A DNA stretch of 16,087 bases from DASPJL01 sp035628645 (GCA_035628645.1 DASPJL010000100.1:1-16087); one strand, 5' to 3'. Counted from the first letter of the stretch, positions 1-8,084 are shown. A program made the numbers and translations. Notes: generated by a model not told the origin, from the sequence alone.

Positions 1-116
1 CAGAAGTTCAGTTGTCGGCAGGTGAACCTGACAATAAATGGAAGCTTTCAACTGCAGATAATTATAAAATAACGATCAACCAGTTGTATCATACAATTTC
101 CATAGAACAACTGTAG
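1..116 (+). CDS. SusE/SusF-like outer-membrane starch-binding protein, C-terminal end (partial)
   Basis: Only the last 37 codons are present, read from base 3 and ending in TAG at 114-116. The translated tail contains NKWKLSTADNYKITINQ followed by a short hydrophobic strand ending in SIEQL. This matches the way SusE/SusF-type proteins end: each starch-binding Ig-like module closes with an N-x-W-K-L...Y-K-(I/L)-T pattern and a final beta-strand. Such lipoproteins sit on the cell surface and bind alpha-glucan for a SusCD importer. The rest of the gene lies left of the window, so signal peptide and domain count cannot be seen. The two glycosidases downstream fit this reading. The assignment rests on a short tail and the neighbourhood, so confidence is moderate. 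Confidence 0.6.
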   Translation, partial: EVQLSAGEPDNKWKLSTADNYKITINQLYHTISIEQL

Positions 117-131
117 TACAAAATAGAGAGA

Positions 132-158
132 AACCTGTCAATTAGTAATTGGCAGGTT
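132..158 (+). terminator. Probable terminator after the SusE/F-like gene
   Basis: AACCTGTCAATT (132-143) and AATTGGCAGGTT (147-158) form a 12-pair stem with one G-T pair and a 3-base loop, 15 bases after the stop codon. It is followed by CCTTTATC, a weak T-tract. Position and stem strength support a terminator for the upstream Sus-type operon; the poor T-run makes it less certain. Confidence 0.6.
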
Positions 159-179
159 CCTTTATCATTCGAAGAAAAA

Positions 180-335
180 TACCACCCCGTCCTGCGGACA
201 CCCCTCCTTGAAGGAAGGAGGGGAAGGATAGTTGGAAAGGAGTTATTATTGAGAGCTATTTGGAAAGCTATTTTACTTAAAAATGCTGCCTTTCCCTCCT
301 TTTCAAGGAGGGATGTCGGCACGACAGGGTGGTTA
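180..335. repeat. CCACCCCGTC-type inverted-repeat element, copy 1
   Basis: The left arm (180-223) begins TACCACCCCGTCCTGCGGAC and contains a perfect 9-base-pair hairpin, CCCCTCCTT/AAGGAGGGG (201-209 with 215-223). The right arm (294-335) carries CCCTCCTT/AAGGAGGG (294-301 with 305-312) and ends GACAGGGTGGTTA, an imperfect inverted copy of the left end. About 70 bases of unrelated AT-rich DNA lie between. The layout resembles a non-autonomous MITE or REP-type element. No coding function is apparent; an 87-codon minus-strand frame crossing it has no recognisable content. With the terminator at 132-158 it accounts for most of the 117-430 gap. Confidence 0.75.
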
Positions 336-430
336 AAAGAAAATTTTGACATTAGTAAGCATAGCTTTTTTAATCAGCCCTGTCGTAAGTAAATGAACTA
401 AATATTTATTCATATTCAGAAAAAGAACAA

Positions 431-3124
431 ATGGAAATTTTCTTAAAACCAACTTTATTTTTATTGCTTTCACTATTGATTCTTGCTTCTTGCCAAAAGT
501 CAAAGCCTGAGGATTTCCTTTGGCAAACAGATGCTTATACTTTATATAAGGACAGTCTTGTTCAGCAAAACTTTGTAGCTAAGGCATTGTCTCCGACGGA
601 AATAATATCTAATTACCATAGTCCTGCAAATGAATTTCAAAGTCCTGAAATCACCTTTAAATTCAGTATAAACGGGAAAGACAACGAGATGCTTTCGGGC
701 AAGGATCATCATTTTAAGTGTTTGACTGAAAATGGAACCTGCGAGACACCTTTAATAAAATTTGGAGAGCAGTTTGTTGATTCGAGGGAAACACCTTCCA
801 ATACATACCTTAAGCCATCAACAAAGCTGAAGATTCGCCTTGATTTCCGTCATATCATAGATGATTTTAACAAACAAGGTTATTACACAACTTTTAATGG
901 CGATAAAATTTTCAAAGAAGACTTTAAAGGAATTTTTATAGCAGGAAATACTTCTCCTTTGATTTGGGATTTTGACAACCTTGTTAGTCACCAGGAACTG
1001 GAATTGAAAGACTCGGACAAGGACGGGATCTATGAAGCAGAGTTGGTTTTGAATGCGCCTAAAAATGAAAAATCCACCAATCCACAATGGAAATTGTCTA
1101 AGGATATTTCAGCTTTCCCTCAATATAAATCCGATTATCTGCTGGTAAATGCTTTGTATAACATGGGCTTGGAGGAAATGCAAAATGCAGTGGAACCTGA
1201 CAGTACTTTCAGAACAGGAGCTGAATGGGCCGGAGTCTGGACGAGAGATATCAGCTACAGCATCATACTTTCAATGGCTATGTTACAGCCAAAAGTTTCT
1301 AAATATAGTTTGCTGAGGAAAGTCAAAAACGGAAGAATTATCCAGGATACAGGAACAGGCGGCGCTTACCCGGTTTCAACGGATAGGATAATCTGGGCCA
1401 CAGCAGCCTGGGAAATCTATAAAGTTACCGGAGATAACGACTGGCTTAAAGAAGCTTATGGGATCATTAAAAATTCAATAGAAGATGATCTTCAAAATGC
1501 TTATGATGAGGAAACCGGACTTGTAAAGGGAGAATCTTCTTTCCTGGACTGGCGTGAGCAAACCTATCCCAAATGGATGCAGCCGGCAGATATCTTTGAA
1601 TCCGAATGTCTTGGAACCAACGGGGTACATTATCAGGCCAATATGATTTTATCTCAGATGGCCAGACTAATGGAAGATTCTCCTACTGCAGAAAAACATC
1701 TTATGGTGGCGGAAAAGATAAAGAAAGGCATTAATCAACATTTGTGGATTCCGGAGAAAGGCTATTATGGGCAATTTTTATACGGAAGGAATTACAAATC
1801 GCTTTCTCCAAAAGCAGAGGCCTTGGGAGAAGCGCTTTGTGTGCTTTTTGATATAGCCGATCCTGAAAGGCAAAAGACAATTGTAGAGAAGGTGCCTGTA
1901 ACAGATTATGGCATCCCATGTATTTATCCATATATTCCAAACATTCCACCTTATCATAATAATGGAATCTGGCCTTTTGTTCAATCCTACTGGTCACTGG
2001 CTTCGGCAAAAGCTAAAAATGAAAAGTCACTGATGGAAAGTCTCGCCGCCATCTACCGTCCTGCGGCTTTGTTCCTTACAAATAAGGAAAATTTTGTTGC
2101 GACCAATGGTGATTTCGCCGGAACACAGATCAATTCAAGCAATATGCTCTGGAGCCTATCGGGTAACCTTAGTATGATCTATAAAATATTCTTTGGAATT
2201 CAGCTTCAGCTCAATGGGAGTTTATTATTTGAACCCTTTATTCCTACAGCATTTCAGGGAAAGCATTCACTCACAAATTTTAAGTATAGAAATGCCATTT
2301 TGAATATAGAAATTTCCGGCCATGGCAATGAAATCAAATCCATAAGCCTGGATGGTGAAACGCTTGAAAAGGCTGAGATTCCTGCAAATTTGGAAGGCAA
2401 TCATAGTATTGTTATTGTTTTAAAAAGTAATGACCTAGAGGAAGGCGAGATCAATAAGGTTCCAAATATTTTCTCACCGGTTACGCCTTCCGTAAGTTTT
2501 TCAAATGGTTTGTTGAGCTGGGAAAAGGTCAATGGTGCCAGGGAATATAAAGTGCTTAGAAACGGCAAGGAAATTTCAACAGTAAAAGAAAATCAGTTAC
2601 AAATAGACGAAGAAGAGTATTCCGAACTTCAGGTAATTGTTGTTGATTCTCTGGGAAATGAATCTTTCGCCAGTGAACCAATTTCCCTTGTGAAAACTCA
2701 AAAAATAGTTGAAATAGAAAACAGTAACCAGAAAGCGCCCTTTCCATACAAAGACTTCTCGGGAAAAGGTTTTGTAGAAATCAGTAAAACTAACAATACA
2801 AATCTCTCTATTCCTGTAACTATTGAGGAGGATGGAATCTATGCGTTGGATTTCAGGTACTCAAATGGCAATGGTCCCATAAATACAGAAAATAAATGTG
2901 CAATCCGAAGTATTAAAATGGAAGACAAACAGTTGGGAACGGTTGTCTTTCCTCAGAGAGGAGTAGAGGAATGGTCGGATTGGGGATTCTCCAATGCTGT
3001 TCAGGTTCAATTCCAAAAAGGATCTTATTCGATATCCATTGCACTCGATCCTGCAAATGAAAATATGAACGTAGAAATAAATCAAGCCATGCTCGATTAT
3101 TTGAGGGTTATTAAAATAAAGTAG
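431..3124 (+). CDS. Lipoprotein six-hairpin glycoside hydrolase (MGH1/GH63-like) with FN3-like and CBM6/35-like domains
   Basis: 897 residues. A lipoprotein signal ends in LILASC, with the acylated cysteine at residue 21, so the enzyme is membrane-anchored and probably at the cell surface. Residues about 22-215 form a beta-sandwich-like N-terminal region. Residues about 220-650 look like an (alpha/alpha)6 barrel of the GH63/debranching type: GAEWAGVWTRDISYS (Asp273 a candidate acid), GTGGAYPVSTDRI, and FLDWREQTYP (Asp373). Residues about 677-755 resemble an FN3 module (LLSWEKVNGAREYKVLRNG), and about 757-897 a CBM6/35-like sugar-binding domain (VEIENSN at its start, LDYLRV at its end). The exact substrate and GH family cannot be read from sequence; the Sus-like tail upstream and GH31 downstream suggest an alpha-glucan or alpha-glucoside. 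The ATG at 431 is chosen because it gives an intact lipoprotein signal. It is separated from both neighbours by hairpin elements, so it may be its own transcription unit. Confidence 0.85.
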   Translation: MEIFLKPTLFLLLSLLILASCQKSKPEDFLWQTDAYTLYKDSLVQQNFVAKALSPTEIISNYHSPANEFQSPEITFKFSINGKDNEMLSGKDHHFKCLTENGTCETPLIKFGEQFVDSRETPSNTYLKPSTKLKIRLDFRHIIDDFNKQGYYTTFNGDKIFKEDFKGIFIAGNTSPLIWDFDNLVSHQELELKDSDKDGIYEAELVLNAPKNEKSTNPQWKLSKDISAFPQYKSDYLLVNALYNMGLEEMQNAVEPDSTFRTGAEWAGVWTRDISYSIILSMAMLQPKVSKYSLLRKVKNGRIIQDTGTGGAYPVSTDRIIWATAAWEIYKVTGDNDWLKEAYGIIKNSIEDDLQNAYDEETGLVKGESSFLDWREQTYPKWMQPADIFESECLGTNGVHYQANMILSQMARLMEDSPTAEKHLMVAEKIKKGINQHLWIPEKGYYGQFLYGRNYKSLSPKAEALGEALCVLFDIADPERQKTIVEKVPVTDYGIPCIYPYIPNIPPYHNNGIWPFVQSYWSLASAKAKNEKSLMESLAAIYRPAALFLTNKENFVATNGDFAGTQINSSNMLWSLSGNLSMIYKIFFGIQLQLNGSLLFEPFIPTAFQGKHSLTNFKYRNAILNIEISGHGNEIKSISLDGETLEKAEIPANLEGNHSIVIVLKSNDLEEGEINKVPNIFSPVTPSVSFSNGLLSWEKVNGAREYKVLRNGKEISTVKENQLQIDEEEYSELQVIVVDSLGNESFASEPISLVKTQKIVEIENSNQKAPFPYKDFSGKGFVEISKTNNTNLSIPVTIEEDGIYALDFRYSNGNGPINTENKCAIRSIKMEDKQLGTVVFPQRGVEEWSDWGFSNAVQVQFQKGSYSISIALDPANENMNVEINQAMLDYLRVIKIK

Positions 3125-3178
3125 TATAGACGGAAATGGGTTGTAAAGTATTGGTAATCAGTACTACGGGTAATCACG

Positions 3179-3310
3179 AACCGACCTTTTGCAACGACAT
3201 CACCTCTTTAAAAAGGAGAAATGAAGAGTTCGTGTTGAAACTTACAAGCTCTTTCCAAGTGTCATCTCCCCTCCATTTTTAAAGGAGGGGTGTCCACAGG
3301 ACGGGGTGGT
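3179..3310. repeat. CCACCCCGTC-type inverted-repeat element, copy 2 (one arm degraded)
   Basis: The right arm (3268-3310) is well preserved: CCCCTCC/GGAGGGG stem (3268-3274 with 3284-3290), then TGTCCACAGGACGGGGTGGT. Its reverse complement matches the left arm of copy 1 with one mismatch over the first 29 bases. The left arm (about 3179-3225) is recognisable but decayed: ACCGACC at its edge and CACCTCTTTAAAAAGGAG as a weakened hairpin. The internal DNA differs from copy 1. It lies in the 3125-3520 gap between the two glycosidase genes; nothing else coding is seen there. Confidence 0.65.
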
Positions 3311-3520
3311 AAAAAGAGGGCTGAGTTATTATAAAATTTACAAGTTTTAAAAAGTCGAAACATTAAATTTTAAAAGGATAAACGGTCGGTTTTTCAAAAT
3401 CTGACTAGTGATATCCTATTAACTAAAAAGTATGAAATAGCCACGATTGGAAATCGCCCAAATGAAAATAAATATCTAATGGCGTATTCCATGTGGCCAC
3501 TAAAAAACAAATTATTACAC

Positions 3521-6034
3521 ATGAAAAAATACAGTCTGGTAATTATTGTCTATTGTCTCATCATTTTGAATGCTTTCTCTCAAACGGAAAATTCGAAAGC
3601 GATGGTTCCGGGAAAATGCTCCTCCTATCAAGTGGATGGCAGCAAAGTGATTTTTAACTGTGAAAACAATTCCAAAGTGTTGCTGCAACTCTGTAGTAAA
3701 CAGATTGTAAAAGTATGGTATGAACCTACAGGAAATTTCCATAGAAATAATGAGTCTTTTGCGGTTGTTAACGAAGCTTTGGAGGATGTGGGAACAATAA
3801 GGGTAGAAGAACAAACACAGACTTATGAAATATTTACTGATTTCCTAAGGATCCGTATCAACAAGGAACCTTTTCAGCTACAGATTTTTGACAAGTATCA
3901 AAAGATGCTGTTAAGTGATTTTAAGGATCAGGGATTGATAAAAGAAGGAGAGCGGTTAGTTTCTTATAAAAGCTTGCGGTCAGATGAACAGTTTTTTGGG
4001 TTAGGGGAAAAGGCTGGTCCTCTAAACAGAAGAGGGCATTCTTATAAAATGTGGAACAGCGATAAACCGTGCTATGGCGTAAATGAAGATCCTCTTTACA
4101 AAAGCATTCCTTTTTTCCTCAGCAGCTATCAATATGGGATTTTCTTTGACAATACCTATAAGTCGGAATTTAAGTTCGGAACAGAATCCAATGATTTTTA
4201 TTCCTTTGAAGCGCCGGGTGGAGAAATGCTTTATTATTTCATTTATGGAACTGATTACAAACAGATCATCGAAGGTTATACAAAACTTACTGGTAATCCT
4301 ATCATGCCTCCAAAATGGGCTTTTGGGTTTTCTCAATCCAGGGGGCTTTTTACCCGCGAAGATCTTGCCAGGGAAGTTGCCAATGAATTCAGAAAGAGAC
4401 AAATTCCTTGTGATATTATTTACCAGGACATTGGCTGGGTAAAAGGACTTCAGGATTTTGATTGGGGAAAAGGATATAAAAATCCGAAACAAATGGTGAG
4501 CGATTTGAATGAACAGGGGTTCAAAATGATTTTATCACAAGATCCTGTAATCTCTCAAGCCAATAAGAGACAATGGCAGGAGGCCGATTCATTAAATTAT
4601 TTTACCACCGATAGTAGGACAGGTAAATCATATGATATGCCCTGGCCTTGGGGAGGCAATTGTGGTGTTGTGGATTTTACTAAACCGGAAGTGGCAGATT
4701 GGTGGGGAAGTTATCAGCAAAAACCGCTGAATGATGGTGTACGTGGCTTTTGGACAGATATGGGCGAACCTGCCTGGAGTAATGAAGATGCTACAGACCG
4801 GCTTTTTATGAAGCATCATTTGGGGATGCATGACGAAATTCACAATGTGTATGGGCTTACATGGGATAAAGTAGTTACGGAACAGTTCGAAAAACATAAT
4901 CCCAACCAAAGGGTTTTTCAGATGACACGTGCAGCTTATGCAGGTTTGCAGCGCTACACCTTCGGCTGGTCAGGCGATGCCGGCAATGGCAATAATGTCC
5001 TGGATGGCTGGAAGCAGTTGGCAAATCAGATACCGTTGAGTTTATCGGCGGGAATGGGTGTAATTCCTTTCTGGGCTTGTGATATCTCTGGATACTGTGG
5101 TGATATTAAAGACTACAATGCTATGGCAGAATTGTACGTCAGGTGGCTGCAGTTTGGCGTGTTTAATCCCTTGAGCCGGGCGCATCATGAAGGTAATAAT
5201 GCGGTAGAGCCGTGGTTATTTGGAGAGGAAGCAGAGAAAATCAGTAGAGAAGCCATTGAACTTAAATACAAATTATTCCCCTATATCTATAAATATGCCC
5301 GGGACGCACATGATAAGGGACTTCCGTTAATGAGGGCTCTTTTACTGGAATTTCCTTCAGATGAGGAAACCTATAAGGCCGAAAGCCAATTCATGTTTGG
5401 GAGGGAATTATTGGTTGCGCCGGTAGTTGTAAAGGGCGCAGAATCTAAAAGGGTATATTTTCCAGAAGGTGAATGGATAGATTTTAATGATAAGAAAACT
5501 GTTTACAAAGGAGGGCAATGGATAGATTATAATGCTCCGCTGAATGTGATACCGGTTTTTGCCAGAAAGGGCTCAATCATTCCAATGATGCCTGTGATGC
5601 AATACATACATGAGGTACTGGTCTATCCTGTAACCCTTGAAATATTTCCGGGAAGTACCAATCAGGAGGTCTCCTTTGAGCTTTATGAAGACGATGGGGA
5701 AAGCAACGATTACAAAAAAGACATATTCAGCAAAACCATGTTTACTTGTACAACCCAGAAAGAGGGTTATGAGGTAAAGATCAATGAGCGGGAAGAACAG
5801 GGGTATAAGATACCAGGTGAAAGGAATTTCGTCATAAAAATGCACATAAATGAAAAGCCAGAATCAATTCTTGTGAACTCTAAAAAAGTCAAACTGACAA
5901 GTCTGGCTACGCTTGAAAAAACCATCAATACGGATTTTGAAAAAATATCAGGAACCTGGAATAAAGATACAGGGGAATGTATAATAAAAATCCCTGATAA
6001 TGGGAAGGCAAGCATTATACAAATAAATAAGTAG
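3521..6034 (+). CDS. Secreted GH31 family alpha-glucosidase
   Basis: 837 residues from the ATG at 3521. That start is preferred over the upstream in-frame ATG at 3479 because it gives a clean signal peptide (MKKYSLVIIVYCLIILNAFS, cleavage near residue 20), placing the enzyme in the periplasm or outside. Residues about 35-260 are the GH31 N-terminal beta-sandwich. The TIM barrel begins near PPKWAFGFSQSRG (263). It contains the nucleophile motif FWTDMGEP (Asp413) and the acid/base motif FGWSGDAG (Asp486). A C-terminal DUF5110-type beta domain follows near residues 695-770 (LYEDDGESNDY). GH31 enzymes mostly hydrolyse terminal alpha-glucosides (some act on alpha-xylosides or alpha-galactosides) with retention. 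With the Sus-like tail upstream, release of glucose from alpha-gluco-oligosaccharides is the likely role. Both catalytic residues and full length are present; substrate specificity is inferred. Confidence 0.92.
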   Translation: MKKYSLVIIVYCLIILNAFSQTENSKAMVPGKCSSYQVDGSKVIFNCENNSKVLLQLCSKQIVKVWYEPTGNFHRNNESFAVVNEALEDVGTIRVEEQTQTYEIFTDFLRIRINKEPFQLQIFDKYQKMLLSDFKDQGLIKEGERLVSYKSLRSDEQFFGLGEKAGPLNRRGHSYKMWNSDKPCYGVNEDPLYKSIPFFLSSYQYGIFFDNTYKSEFKFGTESNDFYSFEAPGGEMLYYFIYGTDYKQIIEGYTKLTGNPIMPPKWAFGFSQSRGLFTREDLAREVANEFRKRQIPCDIIYQDIGWVKGLQDFDWGKGYKNPKQMVSDLNEQGFKMILSQDPVISQANKRQWQEADSLNYFTTDSRTGKSYDMPWPWGGNCGVVDFTKPEVADWWGSYQQKPLNDGVRGFWTDMGEPAWSNEDATDRLFMKHHLGMHDEIHNVYGLTWDKVVTEQFEKHNPNQRVFQMTRAAYAGLQRYTFGWSGDAGNGNNVLDGWKQLANQIPLSLSAGMGVIPFWACDISGYCGDIKDYNAMAELYVRWLQFGVFNPLSRAHHEGNNAVEPWLFGEEAEKISREAIELKYKLFPYIYKYARDAHDKGLPLMRALLLEFPSDEETYKAESQFMFGRELLVAPVVVKGAESKRVYFPEGEWIDFNDKKTVYKGGQWIDYNAPLNVIPVFARKGSIIPMMPVMQYIHEVLVYPVTLEIFPGSTNQEVSFELYEDDGESNDYKKDIFSKTMFTCTTQKEGYEVKINEREEQGYKIPGERNFVIKMHINEKPESILVNSKKVKLTSLATLEKTINTDFEKISGTWNKDTGECIIKIPDNGKASIIQINK

Positions 6035-6065
6035 AGGGGATAATACAGTAGAATTTGCTTAAAGG

Positions 6066-6099
6066 AAAAAACCCTGGTTATTTTTGATCAGGGTTTTTT
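6066..6099. terminator. Bidirectional rho-independent terminator
   Basis: AAAAAACCCTG (6066-6076) pairs perfectly with CAGGGTTTTTT (6089-6099) across a 12-base loop. The A-tract and T-tract at the two ends provide a U-run for transcripts from either direction. It lies between the convergent GH31 gene (+) and the YwbE-family gene (-), 31 bases past the GH31 stop and 12 bases past the other stop, so it can serve both. Confidence 0.9.
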
Positions 6100-6111
6100 G
6101 TAAGTCTTATT

Positions 6112-6312
6112 TTAATCATCTTCCAAAATCTCCTTCACCCTTCCAACTTCACCGGTTTCCAGCCTTACTTTTATTCCGCGATGATGGGTGGGTGAGCTGG
6201 TAAGGATATCTTTTACATATCCTTCCGTTAAGTCTCCTGAGCGTTGGTCCTGTTTTAAAACTATCAAAACCCTTAAACCTGGCTTTATATTAGATCGAGT
6301 TGTTCCATTCAT
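6112..6312 (-). CDS. ywbE: YwbE family protein (DUF2196)
   Basis: 66 residues, about the full length of this family. It carries the family signature RSNIKPGLRVLIVLKQDQRSG, then the stretch around VKDILTSSPTHHRGIKVRL, and ends GEVGRVKEILEDD. The pattern resembles a small KOW/SH3-like beta-barrel protein; the biochemical role is unknown. The ATG at 6312 has no visible Shine-Dalgarno sequence, which is normal for Bacteroidota. The gene stands alone on the minus strand, convergent with the GH31 gene and sharing its terminator. Identification rests on strong similarity to the remembered Bacillus YwbE sequence. Confidence 0.88.
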   Translation of the reverse strand: MNGTTRSNIKPGLRVLIVLKQDQRSGDLTEGYVKDILTSSPTHHRGIKVRLETGEVGRVKEILEDD

Positions 6313-6360
6313 TTTTAAAGCTACATTTTATTGTTTGAAAATAGCACAAAGTCAAAAGAA

Positions 6361-6522
6361 GTTTCAGGCAAAGACGGCGAAAGGTTTTACGCAAAGCTCC
6401 CAAAGAGTTCATGTCATTATAAGGGCTAACGATAGATAACATTTTGCCTCAACTTAAGCACAACAAGGAGTAAATATTCTTTGTGCCCTTTGCGAAAAAA
6501 TCTTGGCGGTCTTTGCGTGAAC
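6361..6522. repeat. CGCAAAG-type inverted-repeat element
   Basis: The left arm (6361-6396) reads GTTTCAGGCAAAGACGGCGA and continues to TTTTACGCAAAG. The right arm (6488-6522) is its imperfect reverse complement: CTTTGCGAAAAAATCTTGGC, then GGTCTTTGCGTGAAC. About 90 bases lie between, including CTTTGTGCCCTTTGCG, which adds a further partial copy of the arm. This looks like a non-autonomous repeat of the kind scattered in Bacteroidota genomes. It fills much of the 6313-6642 gap upstream of the reductase operon; no promoter was confidently found in the remaining 120 bases. Confidence 0.7.
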
Positions 6523-6642
6523 TTTCCCAATCATTTCTCATAACAAAAAGTAATCACCAATAAAAATTGCTCATTGGCTATTCGAATTAATCCTTATCAC
6601 TTTTACGTTATCAGTGAGAAAAATTAATAGGAAAAACTTAAA

Positions 6643-7647
6643 ATGATCACAACAGATATATGCATTATTGGAGCAGGACCGGTTGGTTTATTTGCTGTAT
6701 TCGAAGCAGGACTACTTAAAATGCGATGCCATTTAATTGACTACCTTCCACAAGTTGGTGGACAATTATCCGAGATCTATCCTCAAAAACCGATTTATGA
6801 TATTCCCGGTTATCCAACGGTAAAAGCGCAAGAGCTGGTGGATAATTTAATGGATCAAATTGCACCTTTTCACCCTACTTTTTCTTTGGGAGAAAGAGTG
6901 GAAAGCCTTGATCGCCAGGAGGACGGTTCCTTTATTGTAAAGACCAATGAGGATACTTCAGTTGCTTGTAAAGTAGTGGTAATTGCCGGCGGATTAGGCT
7001 GCTTTGAACCTCGTAAACCGGAGATCGAAGGCCTAGAAAAATACGAAGGAAAAGGAGTGGCTTATATGGTGAAGAATCCGGAGCTTTTCAGAGACAGAAA
7101 AGTTGTACTTGCAGGTGGTGGAGATTCAGCATTAGATTGGACGATCTTTTTAGCGAATCTGGCCAAAGAAGTTACCCTTGTTCACCGAGGGGAAACTTTC
7201 AGAGGCGCACCCGATTCCGCTGAAAAAGTTTTTGATCTGGCAAAAGCAGGGAAAATTAATCTTATCCTTAAATCCAATATTACCAGCATAAGCGGAAACG
7301 GACATTTGAAAGAAGTTTCTATATTAGGAAAAGATAAAAATACCTTTAATCTGGAGGCAGATCATTTGATTCCTTTATTTGGACTGACACCAAAATTAGG
7401 ACCTATTGCAGAGTGGGGGTTGAATATTGATAAAGCGGCCATTAGTGTAAATACGGAAGATTATTCTACCAATGTAGAAGGGATCTATGCCATAGGTGAC
7501 ATCAATACTTATCCGGGTAAATTAAAGTTGATTCTATGTGGTTTTCATGAAGCAGCACTAATGGCCCAAAGTGCCTTCAGGTATGTATATCCCGACCAAA
7601 AATTAAGTTTCAAGTATACCACGGTTAATGGAGTCAATGCTTTTTAA
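6643..7647 (+). CDS. Ferredoxin--NADP(+) reductase, thioredoxin-reductase-like type
   Basis: 334 residues. An FAD-binding GAGPVG (residues 10-15) opens the protein; a second dinucleotide site GGGDSA (158-163) would bind NADPH; IYAIGD (281-286) is the conserved C-terminal FAD contact. The CxxC redox pair of true thioredoxin reductases is absent: the corresponding segment near residue 137 reads GKGVAYMVKNP. This, the length and the C-terminal extension match the TrxB-like ferredoxin/flavodoxin-NADP reductases (YumC type), which pass electrons between NADPH and a ferredoxin. The ferredoxin gene follows after 2 bases, making a self-contained electron-transfer pair in the cytoplasm. ATG at 6643 is chosen since it directly precedes the FAD strand. 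No Shine-Dalgarno sequence is seen. Confidence 0.93.
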   Translation: MITTDICIIGAGPVGLFAVFEAGLLKMRCHLIDYLPQVGGQLSEIYPQKPIYDIPGYPTVKAQELVDNLMDQIAPFHPTFSLGERVESLDRQEDGSFIVKTNEDTSVACKVVVIAGGLGCFEPRKPEIEGLEKYEGKGVAYMVKNPELFRDRKVVLAGGGDSALDWTIFLANLAKEVTLVHRGETFRGAPDSAEKVFDLAKAGKINLILKSNITSISGNGHLKEVSILGKDKNTFNLEADHLIPLFGLTPKLGPIAEWGLNIDKAAISVNTEDYSTNVEGIYAIGDINTYPGKLKLILCGFHEAALMAQSAFRYVYPDQKLSFKYTTVNGVNAF

Positions 7648-7649
7648 TA

Positions 7650-7970
7650 ATGATCAACATTACAATTGAAGATAGAAATGGGGAGAGGAATACTATAGAA
7701 ATCCCGACAGACATGAACCTAAGTCTGATGGAAATTCTTAAAGCTTCCAATTACAATATTCTTGCTACCTGTGGAGGAATGGCGCTGTGTGCCACATGTC
7801 ATGTGCAGGTTCTGGAAGGTGAGGATAATCTTCCATCCCCAAATGATGCAGAGTTGGATATGCTTGATACATTACCCAATGCAACTTTTGAAAGTCGTCT
7901 GGCCTGCCAAATAAGAATAAGTGATGAAATGGAAGGAGCAGCTTTTAAGATTTTAGGTGAAGAGCAATAA
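7650..7970 (+). CDS. [2Fe-2S] ferredoxin, adrenodoxin/putidaredoxin type
   Basis: 106 residues. Four cysteines at 41, 47, 50 and 86 give the C-x5-C-x2-C-x35-C spacing typical of adrenodoxin-like ferredoxins (CGGMALCATC, then LACQI), rather than the C-x4-C-x2-C of plant types. The acidic surface after the cluster (EGEDNLPSPNDAELDMLD) resembles the partner-binding helix of this family. The start codon lies 2 bases past the reductase stop (TAATAATG), so the genes are co-transcribed and probably translationally coupled. The likely role is one-electron transfer from the reductase to an acceptor (a monooxygenase, Fe-S assembly or another enzyme) that is not encoded in the window. Confidence 0.95.
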   Translation: MINITIEDRNGERNTIEIPTDMNLSLMEILKASNYNILATCGGMALCATCHVQVLEGEDNLPSPNDAELDMLDTLPNATFESRLACQIRISDEMEGAAFKILGEEQ

Positions 7971-8036
7971 AGTCTGAATCTGAATTAATGGAATGGGTTG
8001 AATTTTGGAATTAGACCTGCTAATTCCAGTATTTTT
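7971..8036 (+). terminator. Repeat-derived terminator after the ferredoxin gene
   Basis: TGGAATTA (8006-8013) pairs perfectly with TAATTCCA (8021-8028) across a 7-base loop and is followed by GTATTTTT, a rho-independent arrangement. The DNA immediately before it, from 7971 (AGTCTGAATCTGAATTAATG), resembles the DNA after the antiporter gene at 11964 at most positions over about 40 bases, so the terminator sits within a dispersed repeat. Confidence 0.75.
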
Positions 8037-8084
8037 AACCTCCCTCACCAATCCCCGTTTATTTTAAAGTTTAATTAAAAATGA

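Noticed and set aside
89..352. Minus-strand open frame of 87 codons across repeat copy 1
   Set aside because: It is made largely of repeat hairpin sequence and has no start context or homology that I can recognise.
3479..3520. Upstream in-frame ATG that would extend the GH31 protein by 14 residues
   Set aside because: The extension places a charged, non-signal segment ahead of a clean signal peptide that begins at 3521.
4022..4492. Minus-strand open frame of 156 codons inside the GH31 gene, and a plus-strand frame of 119 codons at 4083-4442
   Set aside because: Both lie wholly inside a gene with strong GH31 motifs and have no recognisable protein features.
8081..8083. Alternative ATG just before the DUF1206 gene
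   Set aside because: It is in another frame and does not encode the membrane protein.
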